The notes under the pieces were generated by a model. The model was not told where the DNA came from, did no database searches, and saw only the letters and a program-made list of their open reading frames with translations. Shown here piece after piece: positions 12,738 through 23,089 of a stretch of 64,000 nucleotides of DNA. Location: the NCBI GenBank assembly GCA_030762935.1, contig CM060881.1, forward strand, positions 103,120,501 through 103,184,500, written 5' to 3'. A program made the position numbers and the translations under genes. Source of the stretch: Hymenopus coronatus (lineage: Eukaryota > Arthropoda > Insecta > Mantodea > Hymenopodidae). Positions within the stretch are counted from its first letter, which is position 1. Every line of letters starts with the position of its first letter.

Positions 12738-13496
12738 CAAGGAGTATATTCCCAAAATTCACCTAACGAAAGTTGCAAGGAGTATATTCCCAAAATTCAC
12801 TTGACGAAAGTTGCAAGGAGTATGTTCACAAAATTCACTTAACGAAAGTTGCAAGGAGTATATTCCCAAAATTCACTTAACGAACGTTGCAAGGAGTATG
12901 TTCCCAAAATTCACCTAACGAAAGTTGCAAGGATCAGTTCCTCAAAATTCACTTAACGAAAGGTGTCAGGAGCATTTTCCCCAAATCCACTTAACGAAAG
13001 GTATCAGGAATATTTTTCCAAAATCCATTTCACGAAAATTGGAAGGAGCATTTTCCCAAAATCTACTTAACGAAAGTTGCAAGAAACATTTTCCCGAAAT
13101 CCACTTAACGAAAATTGCAAGCAGCATTTTTACAAAATCCACTTAAACGAAAAGTGCAAGAAGCATTTTCCAAAAATTCATTTAACGATAGCTATAAGGA
13201 GCATTTTCCCAAAATTCACCTAACGAAAGGTGCAAGGAAGCATTTTTCCAAAATTCACCTAACAAAAGGTACAAGAAGCATTTTCCGAAAATTCACCTAA
13301 CGAAAGATGCAAGTAACATTTTACGAAAATTCACTTAACGAAAGGGGCAAGAAACATTTTCCCAAAATTCACCTAACGAAACGTGCAAGGAGCATTTTCC
13401 AAAAATTCACCTAAGGAAAGGTCCAAGGGGCATTTTCCCATAATTCACCTAACGAAAGGTGCAAGGAGTATTTTCACAAAATTCACTTAACGAAAG
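12738..13496 (+). repeat. 38-bp minisatellite array, about 20 units
   Basis: Successive units start at 12,738, 12,776 and 12,814, giving a 38-bp period. The unit core is CAAGGAGTATATTCCCAAAA then TTCACCTAACGAAAGTTG. The first five units are nearly identical, while later units vary (GCATTTTCC in place of GTATATTCC, single-base gaps). The unit has few stop codons in plus-strand frames, which is why several 60-73 codon frames cross the array. These are by-products: the period is not a multiple of three. Confidence 0.95.
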
Positions 13497-13527
13497 GCAA
13501 GGCTACTTATTGATAATTTGCCACAAA

Positions 13528-14046
13528 GCTTACCAAGCCAGACAGCTCAGGCGTCTGAGGCGTTTTATTTGGAACTGGCATTCAAGAGGTCGTGAGATGG
13601 GTTCGCCGCGGTGGACCTCTCTGGAACATGGATGTTTCAGGGGTTATTCCCAAGTACAGTAGATGAGTTTTGAAGAGGATTCTTCATTCTCCCGATCTGT
13701 CCATTTATTTCATATTCATTTCATTTTATCCGGTCTCTTCAGCGATGTAAGTGTTGAGGTGGAATGCGGCAGAGGCACCATTTCGTGGGGGTAGCTGCGA
13801 GCTAGAAAATACAGCTCTGGGCGGCTAGATGGCGCTGGTGATTGTCTGCGGACTGAGGTGATGGGTTTCTAGCGCTCCCCGCGTTGAGGTGAACTGTTTT
13901 GGCCGTCCTCATCTCATCCTTCCTCCAAGGGTGTGATGTACAATAAACCGACGCATCTCATCCTTCCTCCAAGGGTGTGATGTACAATAAACCGACGCAG
14001 AATAGAATACTCCTCCGTAACATACAAAAACACACACATACACACA
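13528..14046 (+). mobile_element. SINE family C, near full-length
   Basis: The tRNA-like head (AGCTCAGGCGTCTGAGGCG, then GTCGTGAGATGGGTTCGCCG) is followed by a body matching the minus-strand copies at 23.6-24.25 and 49.5-50.0 kb: GAGGATTCTTCATTCTCCC, GCGGCAGAGGCACCATTTCG and TCTCATCCTTCCTCCA. The 3' tail is a CATA/CACA-rich run (14,022-14,046), as in the other copies. Oddity: a perfect 44-bp duplication at 13,911-13,998 within the 3' body. Confidence 0.85.
13911..13998 (+). repeat. Perfect 44-bp tandem duplication inside SINE C
   Basis: Two identical units (13,911-13,954 and 13,955-13,998), each starting ATCTCATCCTTCCTCC and ending AATAAACCGACGC. The sister SINE copies have the segment once. 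Confidence 0.95.
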
Positions 14047-14690
14047 TCACAAAGCTTTCTATAAATATCACACAGATTTATTAGAGACTAATCAGCATTG
14101 AATGCGTCATTGTCTGTATCCAGAATATAATCCATAATATAATTTCCGTAGCAAATATTTAAATACTATAATGAAAAATAATCTCATTACTCAATAAATT
14201 TCAATTTTGTATTACAGAAAAATGTCATTTTGGATCATAACATATTTCTATTGAGCTTCGATTGGATTTAATGGAAACTAAAAGGACCCTTCTTGTTGAA
14301 ATGCCTACACAATTACGCACAATTTCCGTAATGATCGAACAGCTCTACAATAGCAACACTTAGCCAACATTATTACTAAATGGAGCAAAAGAAGTTGGAA
14401 AGAATTTGTGTTTCAGGGAATGCGTCGATTTATAGCCTCAGCAATTGTCCTGCTGTGTTGGGTTTTACCACTCCAACAAGGCCCTCGTAGTCTAGCCACA
14501 AATATCTGCATGGCAGTGGTGGAATTCAGAACCTGGTTTTGTGGCGATGGTGGTGGGGTGTAAGTTCCCACGCCATACATTGCAGAAACTGCTCAAAGCG
14601 ATTTTCTAATTTTAGAATGAGTTCAACTGCATTTGCGGACGATATGGCTATTCTTTGCAGTTGGAGTAACTAACATTGCTTAATTTTTTT
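14047..14690. other. No gene recognised
   Basis: No coding or RNA signature seen. A short T-run at 14,681-14,692 precedes the SINE E copy. Confidence 0.4.
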
Positions 14691-14694
14691 TTTT

Positions 14695-14985
14695 CGTAGT
14701 TGGCTGAACCTCCCATCATTTGAGACTAACACCCCTCTAGGACTTAAATTTGATGACTAGATTTCAGAAACCTGTCGGGGAATCAACGGAATGGAGAACC
14801 TGGAACGAGTGGTGGGTCCGTTGCCAAGTAGATAATAAGAAATGCAAGCAAAATGGATTATAGGAAAAGTGACGATGTAGCACTTGACACCGCTTCGCCT
14901 ATTAAAAATCCCACATGCGGGCCCTTGGGATTGAACCTTTGTGGGAGGCAAGCGGTCAAATTATTGCTCTCCATAGCTTAATTCG
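14695..14985 (-). mobile_element. SINE family E copy
   Basis: Minus strand. The tRNA-like head lies at the right end (GACCGCTTGCCTCCCACAAA, B-box GGTTCAATCCC), then the core CGCATGTGGGATTTTTAATAG, then a unique 3' body (TTGATTCCCCGACAGGTTTC, TCCTAGAGGGGTGTTAGTC). The same order occurs in the copy at 39.2-39.5 kb. Confidence 0.8.
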
Positions 14986-15149
14986 TTTCAGGTACTGGTT
15001 AGTATTAATACATGGTAAAGGAAAATAATGTTTTTATTGCAGACAGCTATTTACAAAAATGTAATTAGGTTAAATAGACCCAGCATATGAATTATGGGCA
15101 AATGGTTACTAAAACTCTAATACTTTGTATTTACATTATGTTCAGTAAA

Positions 15150-15978
15150 AAGGTTTACTTACAAACAATAACACTCTTATCTACGTCATGCTAATCAAAA
15201 AAAAAAAAAAAAAAAACATAAGCAGATTTGTCTTATTGCTTGATTCCTTGTAAATGGAATGGAAATAAAGGAATACAATATGCTAAAGCAATAGACAAAT
15301 CTTTTAAAAACCGGTCGCTAATTGAAACAATTGAAATTCGGTTCCCTTTGCATGCTAAAAGTAAACAAAGGAGAGACGATAAGAAAATATATCTCCCGTT
15401 TGAGAAAATTTTAATTGCCTTAAAACTGAAACAAATCACTCGGAATAATATATAGAAAACAGTTAACTGTGAAAAAATATTTATGCCACAAACTGTGAAC
15501 TTTAATGACTTCCACATGTTTTTGTAGTAAGTTATTGTCTATCTCTTACGGCTTGCCAATTATACAAAAGTTATACAAAATGTCATCCAGAATAGAAAGC
15601 TCTTCGGGGTTATTCCCAGAAAGTAAAAGATATATGTTTCGGTTGGCATGAAAATATCTTAAATGTATAACATTTTAATTAAAATGGTTAGATCTATTTT
15701 TGAGAAAATCTAAGTTGTAGACTAATGTTCCATGTTGAGGGAAAGAGGATTTCTTGAAGATATTTTTGTCGCATTCTTGAAAGAAACTCAACTTAAATAT
15801 CAATTTCATTTTCGTTTTTGACTAGGTTGCCCCCCCCCCCACACACACACACGAACATGTTTCTAGACTTTCTTTGTTTTAGATTCAGAGAATCTGAAAA
15901 TATTTTTTCCAGTGAAATATCGGTACCAAATTTTTACCGTCTCCAATCATCCGTTATACATACTAGCTAGAGAAATAC
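15150..15978 (+). mobile_element. Family M repeat copy with internal poly-A
   Basis: A nearly complete plus copy: AACACTCTTATCTACGTCATG, TTGTCTTATTGCTTGATTCC, the CATCTCTTACGG equivalent (CTATCTCTTACGGCTTGCC), the middle block and a C-run plus CA tract (15,830-15,852). It ends in a degraded palindrome at CTAGCTAGAGAAATAC. A 20-base A-run (15,197-15,216) expands the 5' third. The hairpin is damaged. The next M copy follows after only about 30 bases in the same orientation. Confidence 0.8.
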
Positions 15979-16007
15979 TTTTGATTCAAATACTTTTAAC
16001 GTATGGT

Positions 16008-16653
16008 TAAAAAATCTGATGTGTTCCATATTCATGGCTCTCTCTTCAGTTCTGATAAACTTTATTGTTAACAAGCTTATTCTTCTATCTACTTCATGCT
16101 GATCGAAATAAAATTCAGTAAAATTCAGGAAAATTCATTCAGAATAAACAGCTCTTCCGAAGCTAATTTCTGAAAATTCAATATTTACCCTTTATTTCTG
16201 TTGTAAATATCTTTAATATATGGTATTTTAATCAAAATCGTTTCGGCCATTTTCGAGAAAACAAAATATTCAAAAATTCTTCCAGTAAAGAGTAGTTTGT
16301 GATAGGAGAATTCTTTTGAAAATCTTCGGGCCCAATTCATGGAAGATACCAAACATAAATTACGTGGTTGGCATTTAACAGTATTTTCGTTTCCAAGTTA
16401 TATATGCTTCTTACGCGCGCACACACACACCACACCATACCTAGATATGTTTCTAAATATGCTTCATTTTGGTTTTAGAGGATCTGGAAATATGCATTTC
16501 CAGTGTATCACGACATCGAACTTTTGGCTGGAATTTTTTCGGATTCTTTTCGTATTCAGGGGATCTCAAAATATATTTGCGCTAAAATCTCGATATAGAA
16601 TTTTTGATTGGAATACAATACCTTCTATGTACATACGTGACAGAGAAAGTAAA
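16008..16653 (+). mobile_element. Family M repeat copy, second of a tandem pair
   Basis: It opens with AAAAAATCTGATGTGTTCC and ends GTGACAGAGAAAGTAAAAATT. Internal deletion: the block with TTGCTTCCTTGTAAG and its neighbours is missing between about 16,115 and 16,140. A second GAATTTTTG segment at 16,520-16,620 suggests a local duplication of the 3' region before the terminus. Confidence 0.8.
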
Positions 16654-16894
16654 AATTCATCCAGTCCACAGTTTAGTCCCTTTTTTGGCCAGGAAGTAAA
16701 CTGAGCTGCAAAAAAGTTTCCTTTAAAATTTGTTGTTGATCTAACTAAATATTTTAGAGGAAAATTTCATTATACTTAGCGGAAAATAGTGGAACTTTTA
16801 AACCCTCTGAAGTGCTTCGCACGAGTTCTTGAGTTTGGGTGATATCGGTGTATCTTATCACCCCACAAATTCCATATTATAGAGAACATACATA

Positions 16895-17206
16895 CCAGGT
16901 GGTCTAACTGTCCCGTATTTGACGTTTAAAAATATTACTTCGTGTGTTACTGAACTCAACGGAGCTCCTTCAAGTTAAAATCAACCAATGGGGAACTAGC
17001 GAGAGGCACTTTCGTTTTATTCCTCTCAATGAGCACGCGCCACCTCACCCTCTCGGCGATAAGCAAGAGGAGCAAACCTAAAGTCGCCCAGTCAGTTCCC
17101 CACTTACTGATTTAACTTGAAATAGCCCCGTTGAGTTCTACAATTGTTTGAACGCACGAAGGAATATGGGCACACATGAAATACGGGACAGTTGGGCCAC
17201 CTAGTA
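16895..17206. mobile_element. Fold-back MITE, copy 1
   Basis: The ends are long inverted repeats: AGGTGGTCTAACTGTCCCGT on the left matches the reverse complement of the right end (AGGTGGCCCAACTGTCCCGT). The complementarity continues inward for over 100 bases (left arm to about 17,030, right arm from about 17,075), with the segments CTCAACGGAGCT, AAGTTAAAATCA and GGGGAACT mirrored on the right. The loop region holds CCTCTCAATGAGC and GATAAGCAAGAGG. No open frame. The same element recurs at 30.7 kb and, in part, at 32.0 kb. The target-site duplication is unclear. Confidence 0.85.
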
Positions 17207-17241
17207 TAGTTTCAATGTCGCACCCTTTTTCTCATATATAT

Positions 17242-17306
17242 GCATACTTATATACATACATACATATATGCATATATATACATACATACATACATACATA
17301 CATACA
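17242..17306. repeat. (CATA)n microsatellite
   Basis: A nearly uninterrupted run of CATA/TATA units. The tail of SINE family C is also CATA-rich, so the run may mark an otherwise lost SINE tail. Confidence 0.85.
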
Positions 17307-17311
17307 GTGAC

Positions 17312-17690
17312 TGTCGTCCGTGTGTGTGACCTCTCTCGCGTTCGTTCTGGTATGCGGCAGTGGAATTGGAATATGAGACATCGCAGTTGTAGACTTTGAG
17401 AATAAAACTTGCCTAAACAAGACCAGGAAGTGCGCCGCGGCTGTAACCAGAACCTTCTCGTACGTGAATCTGGGTACTGTTCGAATGGTTGTATTCTATA
17501 AGCTTCCAGGAAGCTCTGTGACGCTATTTTCTCGCTATAAAAGGAGGAAGAATTGCAGTGGGTTTATATTGTGAACTGGACTGAGTCGTGAGGACTGTAG
17601 TGATAGCGTGCAACTGCTTCAAGTGGATTTGAAGCTTTATTTGTAGCTTATTGTGAGCCAATAAATACATTTGTTATATTCATACAACCA
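17312..17690 (+). mobile_element. Possible solo LTR
   Basis: The stretch is more GC-rich than its surroundings. It has a TATA box (TATAAAAG at 17,536-17,543), a downstream stretch with the spacing of an LTR transcription start, a polyadenylation signal (AATAAA at 17,660-17,665) and a candidate TG...CA boundary (TGTCGTCC at 17,312 to CATACA near 17,688). No flanking duplication, primer-binding site or gag-pol sequence is visible. It could instead be the promoter and terminator of another type of element. Confidence 0.4.
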
Positions 17691-17699
17691 CGTTCTTAT

Positions 17700-18450
17700 G
17701 ATATTTACTGAGTGTGTGTTGTATGATCCTAATTTGCTGTGACTTTGTTTCTGCCTGGTATTGTATCCTACCGTCTTTGTTCTTCTGTTTGAAACTTCTT
17801 AATAAACTTTGCAGCATCTCTCCCAGGAATAAAAAATAATAAAGTATGAGAGCTAAAACTGTTTAGAATGTGTTTAATATTGATGATATTTACGATACAA
17901 ACTAAAATAAAACATGCAAGAAAGTAAGTCCATACCAACTCTGCCCGCACAACCCATACAGTGAAGCTCAAAGAAGAGGGAATACTAAACAGGATATTTC
18001 CAGTGCAATAAGCAACATAACACAGAGAGCACACTGCTACACTATCGTTAAGACTCTATGGACTACCGCCCCACTCAAAGCAGAAACATCCATATACAAT
18101 ATGCTCACTTAATATGTAAATTAACTTTGCGGTTAACTCCTTGTACACGAAGGATGCAGGAATTGCTTTTCGCTTGTGCACTGCTTGCAGTAGACTATAA
18201 CGTGTCTTAAGTATTCATTGGAACAGCGACAGTGGATGACGTCACTAGAACTAACTTTACTGTCGTGCCTTAAAGGTTAAATTCGTAACTCAAAGTACGC
18301 AATTGATGATGATATTATGTATGGATACACAATAAATAGAGTATTAACTGTGTTTGCTGTTATGGGTATATAGAACAATAAAATTGTTCGGCTTGAGTAT
18401 ATATCTTTTTGTTTCAACGAAGGAACCTGAACCTATGTAAAGGCAAACGT
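17700..18450. other. Unassigned DNA
   Basis: No clear element. An 88-codon minus frame at 17,768-18,034 has no recognised domain. Confidence 0.35.
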
Positions 18451-18454
18451 CATA

Positions 18455-18575
18455 CCGAGCAAGGTGACGTCGCGATAACGTGTGGGAGGTCGGGATTCGA
18501 TTCCCATGCTCGCATTCATGCTCCATGATTTGGGGGAGGGGGTTCTGCGTTGTCAGGTGAACGTAGAGAAAACTC
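18455..18575 (+). mobile_element. tRNA-like SINE head
   Basis: ACCGAGCAAGGTGACG is followed at tRNA spacing by the B-box GGGATTCGATTCCCATGC, then a G-rich stretch and GTTCTGCGTTGTCAGGTG. ACCGAGC(A/G)AGGTG is a common start of tRNA-derived SINEs. The body cannot be followed beyond about 18,575. Confidence 0.55.
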
Positions 18576-18724
18576 ATCACATTTTCGGTTCATAATTTCC
18601 TATTACAGTCACTTTCTTATCGGTTGGTTGAAAGATCAGGAGACGAACAGCGGCCTGCGGACTGTGAGGATTTATTGCTAACGTCGTCGTGAGATCAGTT
18701 CATTCTTTTTCACAAAAAATACAG

Positions 18725-18995
18725 TTCCGGCGCTGAAGTCCTTTTTCCTCTGTTTTTTCCAGTTTTCCTACATTTCCTTAGTTGACCTCATAATTCTTAA
18801 CGTTTTCCTTTTTACATAGACATATACACATTTACAAACACAGAAACACCCATGCCCAAGATGGGACTCGAATCCATGATCCTGTGCGCCACGAAGCGCC
18901 AAAGCGAGGCACTTTAGCGAGCGCGGCCTCCGGGATTGGCAAGAAAAATTCCCCGCCCCAGCCGGAATCAAACCCGGGACCTCCGGGTTCATGGG
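18725..18995 (-). mobile_element. SINE family B copy with two tRNA-like boxes
   Basis: Minus strand. Reading 5' to 3' it has GGTTTGATTCCGGCTGGGGC, then GGATTCGAGTCCCATCTTGG, then CATGGGTGTTTCTGTGTTTG, an AAAAAGGAAAACGTTAAG segment and GACTTCAGCGCCGGAACTG. Two B-box-like sites about 90 bases apart suggest a dimeric tRNA head, or one SINE joined to another. The second half matches the copies at 47.6 and 58.0 kb. Confidence 0.75.
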
Positions 18996-19009
18996 ACCTA
19001 TATTCGAGT

Positions 19010-19379
19010 ATTTACGGGCTTAAGTTTTTTTTTTGTTTTTTTTTTAAAGTTTAATGGCTTGTGAGTTTTTAACCGCCGGTGGAGGCGTTCAATCTGGAAC
19101 AGTTAGGTATCCCGTCCATGCTTGTGCCTGTCGTCGCCCACAGTTCTACTAATCATTACCTACCTGGTCGCACGTATATCATAAAAGGCCCTCAAAAACC
19201 TACTTGTAGTATTCTTTTCCATTGTCTGGGAACCCGTCCCTGAGTCAATCCAATCCAATCCAATCCAATCTAGACTCCTTAGCTTTGCCATCTCCGATTT
19301 CTATTGTGATTAAAGAATAGTGTGATCATATGATTCTACATTAAGCCCGAGTTATGGATTAGTGTTATAAAACCTCAAT

Positions 19380-19380
<1 letters not shown>
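19010..19380. other. Unclassified repeat-like stretch
   Basis: Moderately GC-rich, with GGTGGAGGCGTTCAATCTGG and a run of four CCAAT units (TCCAATCCAATCCAATCCAA) near 19,250. A GTGGAGGCGTTCGACC segment also occurs in the GC-rich stretch at 23.3 kb, and that stretch also ends in AGTCCAGTCCAA. The two may belong to one retroelement family, but I cannot name it. Confidence 0.35.
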
Positions 19381-19413
<33 letters not shown>

Positions 19414-19453
19414 CAATAATAATAATAACAATAATAATAATAATAATAATAAT
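19379..19453. repeat. (AAT)n microsatellite
   Basis: About 25 AAT units with a few AAC interruptions, followed after 30 bases by short AGATT repeats (19,484-19,501). Confidence 0.95.
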
Positions 19454-19799
19454 TGAATGTGACGTGGCGTAGTGGATCAGGTTAGATTAGATTAGATTAG
19501 TTGTGGTTCCCGCCCATAAAATGCGCCCAGTTTGTTGCCACTCTTGGGTAAGGTTTTCGGTAGGTTTTCCCTTATACTGAAAATATTAATACTGTGGGTC
19601 TTTATTCTCTATGGACCCCAGGAGTTATTAAAGTACTACTTTGTCAATTTTATTTATTCATCGTTCGACAAAGTGTATGCGGTAATGGAAGATAAACTAT
19701 ATTACAAATTGTTTGTATATTTTTTCTATGTAAACTGTGATTCTTTATAGTTCTTTGACATTCAATTGATTCTTGTATTTATTGAATATCAACACATAT

Positions 19800-20000
19800 A
19801 TTTTTGGATAGTGTTTAACGCCCCCTTTTTTTACCATGGCACCGCAGGCGATGACACTGGTGATACATGGAATAAAGATAGAGCACCGGTGGAATGCGAT
19901 GGCGGGAGAAACCGGAGAACCTGGAGAAAACTGCTTTGACCATCACAAGTCTCGCATGCGGTCGCTTGGTGAGAGGCAAATGGCCTAACGGCGCGGTCCG
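19800..20000 (-). mobile_element. SINE family D copy
   Basis: Minus strand. From the right end: CCGTTAGGCCATTTGCCTCT, CAAGCGACCGCATGCGAGAC, TCCCGCCATCGCATTCCACC, GGTGCTCTATCTTTATTCCA and GTGTTTAACGCC reversed at the left. It matches the 23.65 kb copy throughout. The B-box is damaged in this copy. Confidence 0.8.
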
Positions 20001-20024
20001 ATCATCACCTCATAAGTTACGCTG

Positions 20025-20108
20025 TTCCCCGTATCAAATTTTAGGTGGAATACAATATCCTCTCTAGCTACTATGTACATTGTACATACGTGCTAGAAAA
20101 GTTAATAA
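20025..20108 (+). mobile_element. Family M repeat, 3' terminus only
   Basis: Contains GTATCAAATTTTAGGTGGAATAC and the palindrome (AGCTACTATGTACATTGTACATACGTGCTAG), ending AAAAGTTAATAAT. About 80 bases survive. Confidence 0.75.
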
Positions 20109-20139
20109 TCTGGGCCATGAATAAATGCGCAGGAAGTAT

Positions 20140-20400
20140 AATTAGGTTGGTGGGAATAGGGATTTTAAGGTTGTCCCCAGTACCTCTACCACCACTTGGA
20201 GAACTGTGGTTTTGCTACACTTTCCGGGTGGTAAGAGACGAAGAGTAACCCACAACGGGCAGAGGTGCCTCGTAAGCCGTGGTGAAGGCAGCGCCTCTAG
20301 GGAATTGCTAGGTATTACTGTGTAGGGCTGAAGGGGTGAGATGTCAGTCCCAAAATCAAGCTTTCCCAGCGTCGAACTCGTAACCCAACGCATAGAGAAA
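20140..20400 (-). mobile_element. Probable tRNA-headed SINE
   Basis: Minus strand. The right end has TCTCTATGCGTTGGGTTACG then GAGTTCGACGCTGGGAAAGC (B-box GAGTTCGACGC). Downstream is a GC-rich body: CTAGAGGCGCTGCCTTCACC and TACGAGGCACCTCTGCCCG. No second copy was found in the window, so the family assignment is uncertain. Confidence 0.45.
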
Positions 20401-21580
20401 TTACCTTACACTTCCTAACAAGCATATGTTGCTCAATAACTAAAATTCTTAAAAGGAAAAACTGAAGAAAAACTAAATTAAATGCTATAAGACAATGGTC
20501 CTTATAATATATTCCTGTATTCCAGCAAAACATACGCATTAAGGTTATTTTAACCATTTGGTCAAAGATGTTGATTTTGCTTTATTTTTATTGTGAAAAT
20601 ACACCTAAATATAAGGTGCTCATCTGGAATGTTTGATTCTCCTGGGGGTATTGTAAAACATCTTTTGGACGCCATTTTAAAGCGTTTCGTGTCAAATATT
20701 AAGCCATTTTCCTAGGGTCAATGTTTTTATTTTTGTTTTTCTATACAAATCTATCTTACCTCGCAACAAGAAATCTACTGGCTTGAAAATGTTTCCTAAA
20801 TATTTCGTGAATGTGTAATAAAATTACTGGGTTTTTTTCTATATTGATCATAGATAAAAGTTTAAAAATTAATGAGTATGCTAATGTCTATTTATTTTCT
20901 AGTTTTTACATCTTGTTGTGTAAACTATTTAAAAAAACTTTTAAAATTAGGACAATTAGAAGAAAATGGCTACAAAGGTATTAAGAATTTAATTTGAAAA
21001 AAATATAATTCAATTATGTGCTGACCTAACTTCAATGAAATAAATTAATATATCTCAGGGTTAATAATTTGAATGACGCATAATAAGAATACCTTTTTTT
21101 TTTTAATTGGTAGTGATAGTGAAAAAATAATACTTCTTTAATACTTCGGAAAATAATTGTTGTCACTTCGGTGTCCCCTTAAACAACAAACTCAGTGCAA
21201 GCAATTAGAGAAAACATAATCATTAGAAAAATTCAAAAACAATAAAACAAACTGAATACCTCGTGTACAGAGGAAGATGAACCAGAATATATCCCCAAAA
21301 AGAGTAACCGACTATGTACCAACCGGTGAAAGAAATATAGGAAGACCAAGACAGAGGTGAAGAGATTACATTAAGTGATGATGGCGGAACGGATTCATAA
21401 TCTTGATGTTAGTAATGATGATTATGATGAGACTGATTTCTTCCAAATGCAAATCAAAGTTTTGTCTTTGAGTCATTCTGTTGACTTATTAGTTAATTTT
21501 TCAATTGATCTAAGCAATTGTATTCCATTCATATCATTTGTGATTTTCTATGTTCTATTAATCTAGCCTTCTATGGTTAG
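20401..21580. other. Unassigned AT-rich stretch
   Basis: No element or gene recognised over about 1.2 kb. Confidence 0.4.
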
Positions 21581-21584
21581 AATA

Positions 21585-22720
21585 TCATGGATCACTTTCA
21601 GTGTTATTTTTATATTTTGAGCCTAATAATAAAAGCAGTAATTTTGCATTAAAAAGTCTGCATTGTTGTTCACAATATATCCCTTTATGATCAATACACT
21701 TTTGCATGCGTTCGAATCTTTTCATACCACTTTTCCAATCTGCTTGAGACGAACCAAAACATGTTTTTGAACGCATAAACGGCTTCTTCTGCCACAAAAA
21801 TCGTTGTCCACGTATTTTATTCTTGATGTCTGGGAAGAAAAAGAATTCTTTGTATGGCACATGAGTCATCAATTCGAGTTTTTATTGTTCTAATAATCGG
21901 TTGCTAGACGAGATATGTGAGCGCTCGCTATATCTTGAAGAACGATCTAACGGCACTTGTTTGTTGTCCTTGTTTCACCGAAGACTCCCAGTAAACAAAT
22001 GATTGTGTGTTATTCAGAATGGCCGTTTTATGTTCTCCTAAAGGTACTGTTGCCACATGAAAAGTTTTTCTTAAAAAAAAACAAAAAAAAAACAAAAAAA
22101 AACAAAAAACAGGCAACCGTTGGTTTCGACGTGCTACAAGTATATATCATTTATATAACTTTTGTTGTATTTGGTTAATTTCGAAACACCCATACAGTCG
22201 ACTGCTATATACATACTTTCCTGGTTATATGTTTCTATCCATGATTCATAACCTGTAATAATCTTATGTACGTCTTTTGAAATCCCACCATTATATTTCT
22301 TGATCATTTGTGGGCACCAATTGACATCATTCCTTTGAGACTCTGTCATATTATGTGAGATCCAACGAGCGAAAACCTTTTTCACGGCTAAATGCAATAT
22401 TTTATATATTCTGATGGAGATGAAGCCTAGGGTTCTCTCTTTTTCACTGTATGTGACATGAGGATCTTACACTACCCGTTTTAGCACAGCATAACATTTC
22501 TGGGACAAGAGATTATGGACGACTTTCCAGAATTTCGTTAGCGAGCGAACGGCAGCCACGATTATACTCGTTATACCAGCGTTTCACAGTGGCAAAGTAT
22601 GAAGCTTATTCATCAAATGTAGCAGTACTTTTAAGACCATAATAAATCACCGCACGATCATTTTTCTTTTCACTGAGATATAATTTTATAATCACTGCAA
22701 ACAGCAAAATAAACCTCTTT
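21585..22720 (-). pseudogene. Mariner transposase pseudogene
   Basis: Minus strand. N-terminal-side frame 22,397-22,134: ARWISHNMTESQRNDVNWC, then TGYESWIETYNQES, which corresponds to the mariner TGDE(T/S)W(I/V) block. The first catalytic Asp is replaced by Tyr. C-terminal frame 21,872-21,585: PDIKNKIRGQRF, then GMKRFERMQKCIDHKGIYCEQQ, a typical mariner end. The stretch between holds an AAAC-rich expansion (22,072-22,110) and frame breaks. Sequence up to about 22,720 also looks transposase-derived but is too eroded to translate. A dead, old copy. Confidence 0.8.
22072..22110. repeat. (AAAAC)n-like microsatellite
   Basis: A-rich run broken by single C bases, lying within the mariner pseudogene. 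Confidence 0.8.
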
Positions 22721-23089
22721 TGACAAAATAGGTAGGTTAAGGTGAACAAGTTCCAGTAGAAGCATCAGATGACACCTACAGCAGTCAATGTTGCCATAAT
22801 AAGAGTAGTGGCCCTTGTATAATATCAAATGAGAGTAAAATGTCTAACTTTCTCTATTATTTTAGTTTTAATACTATTGACCAATATTGATTAAGCCTCC
22901 AAAGCTATTATCATTTTCTACTTTTCTGTACCACTTACATTTAATAGCCCGAGGAACTATTCTACTTTCTGTACCACTTACCTTTAATATAATTTAAGGA
23001 ATTATTAGATTCTATCCAAACATTCCATATGGAAATTTCTTTTTAACGCAGATTTGTAGCAGCTCTGTAAACATAGAAAGTTAGAAAAG

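Noticed and set aside
12738..13496. CRISPR-like array
   Set aside because: Units are directly adjacent 38-mers without unique spacers, and the window is eukaryotic. It is a minisatellite.
12925..13662. Small proteins across the minisatellite (repeats of FPKIHLTKG type)
   Set aside because: The 38-base period cycles through all three frames and single-base gaps break it. Open frames follow from the scarcity of stops in the unit.
17232..17420. Frame with repeated Met-Tyr-Val-Cys
   Set aside because: Translation of the CATA microsatellite.
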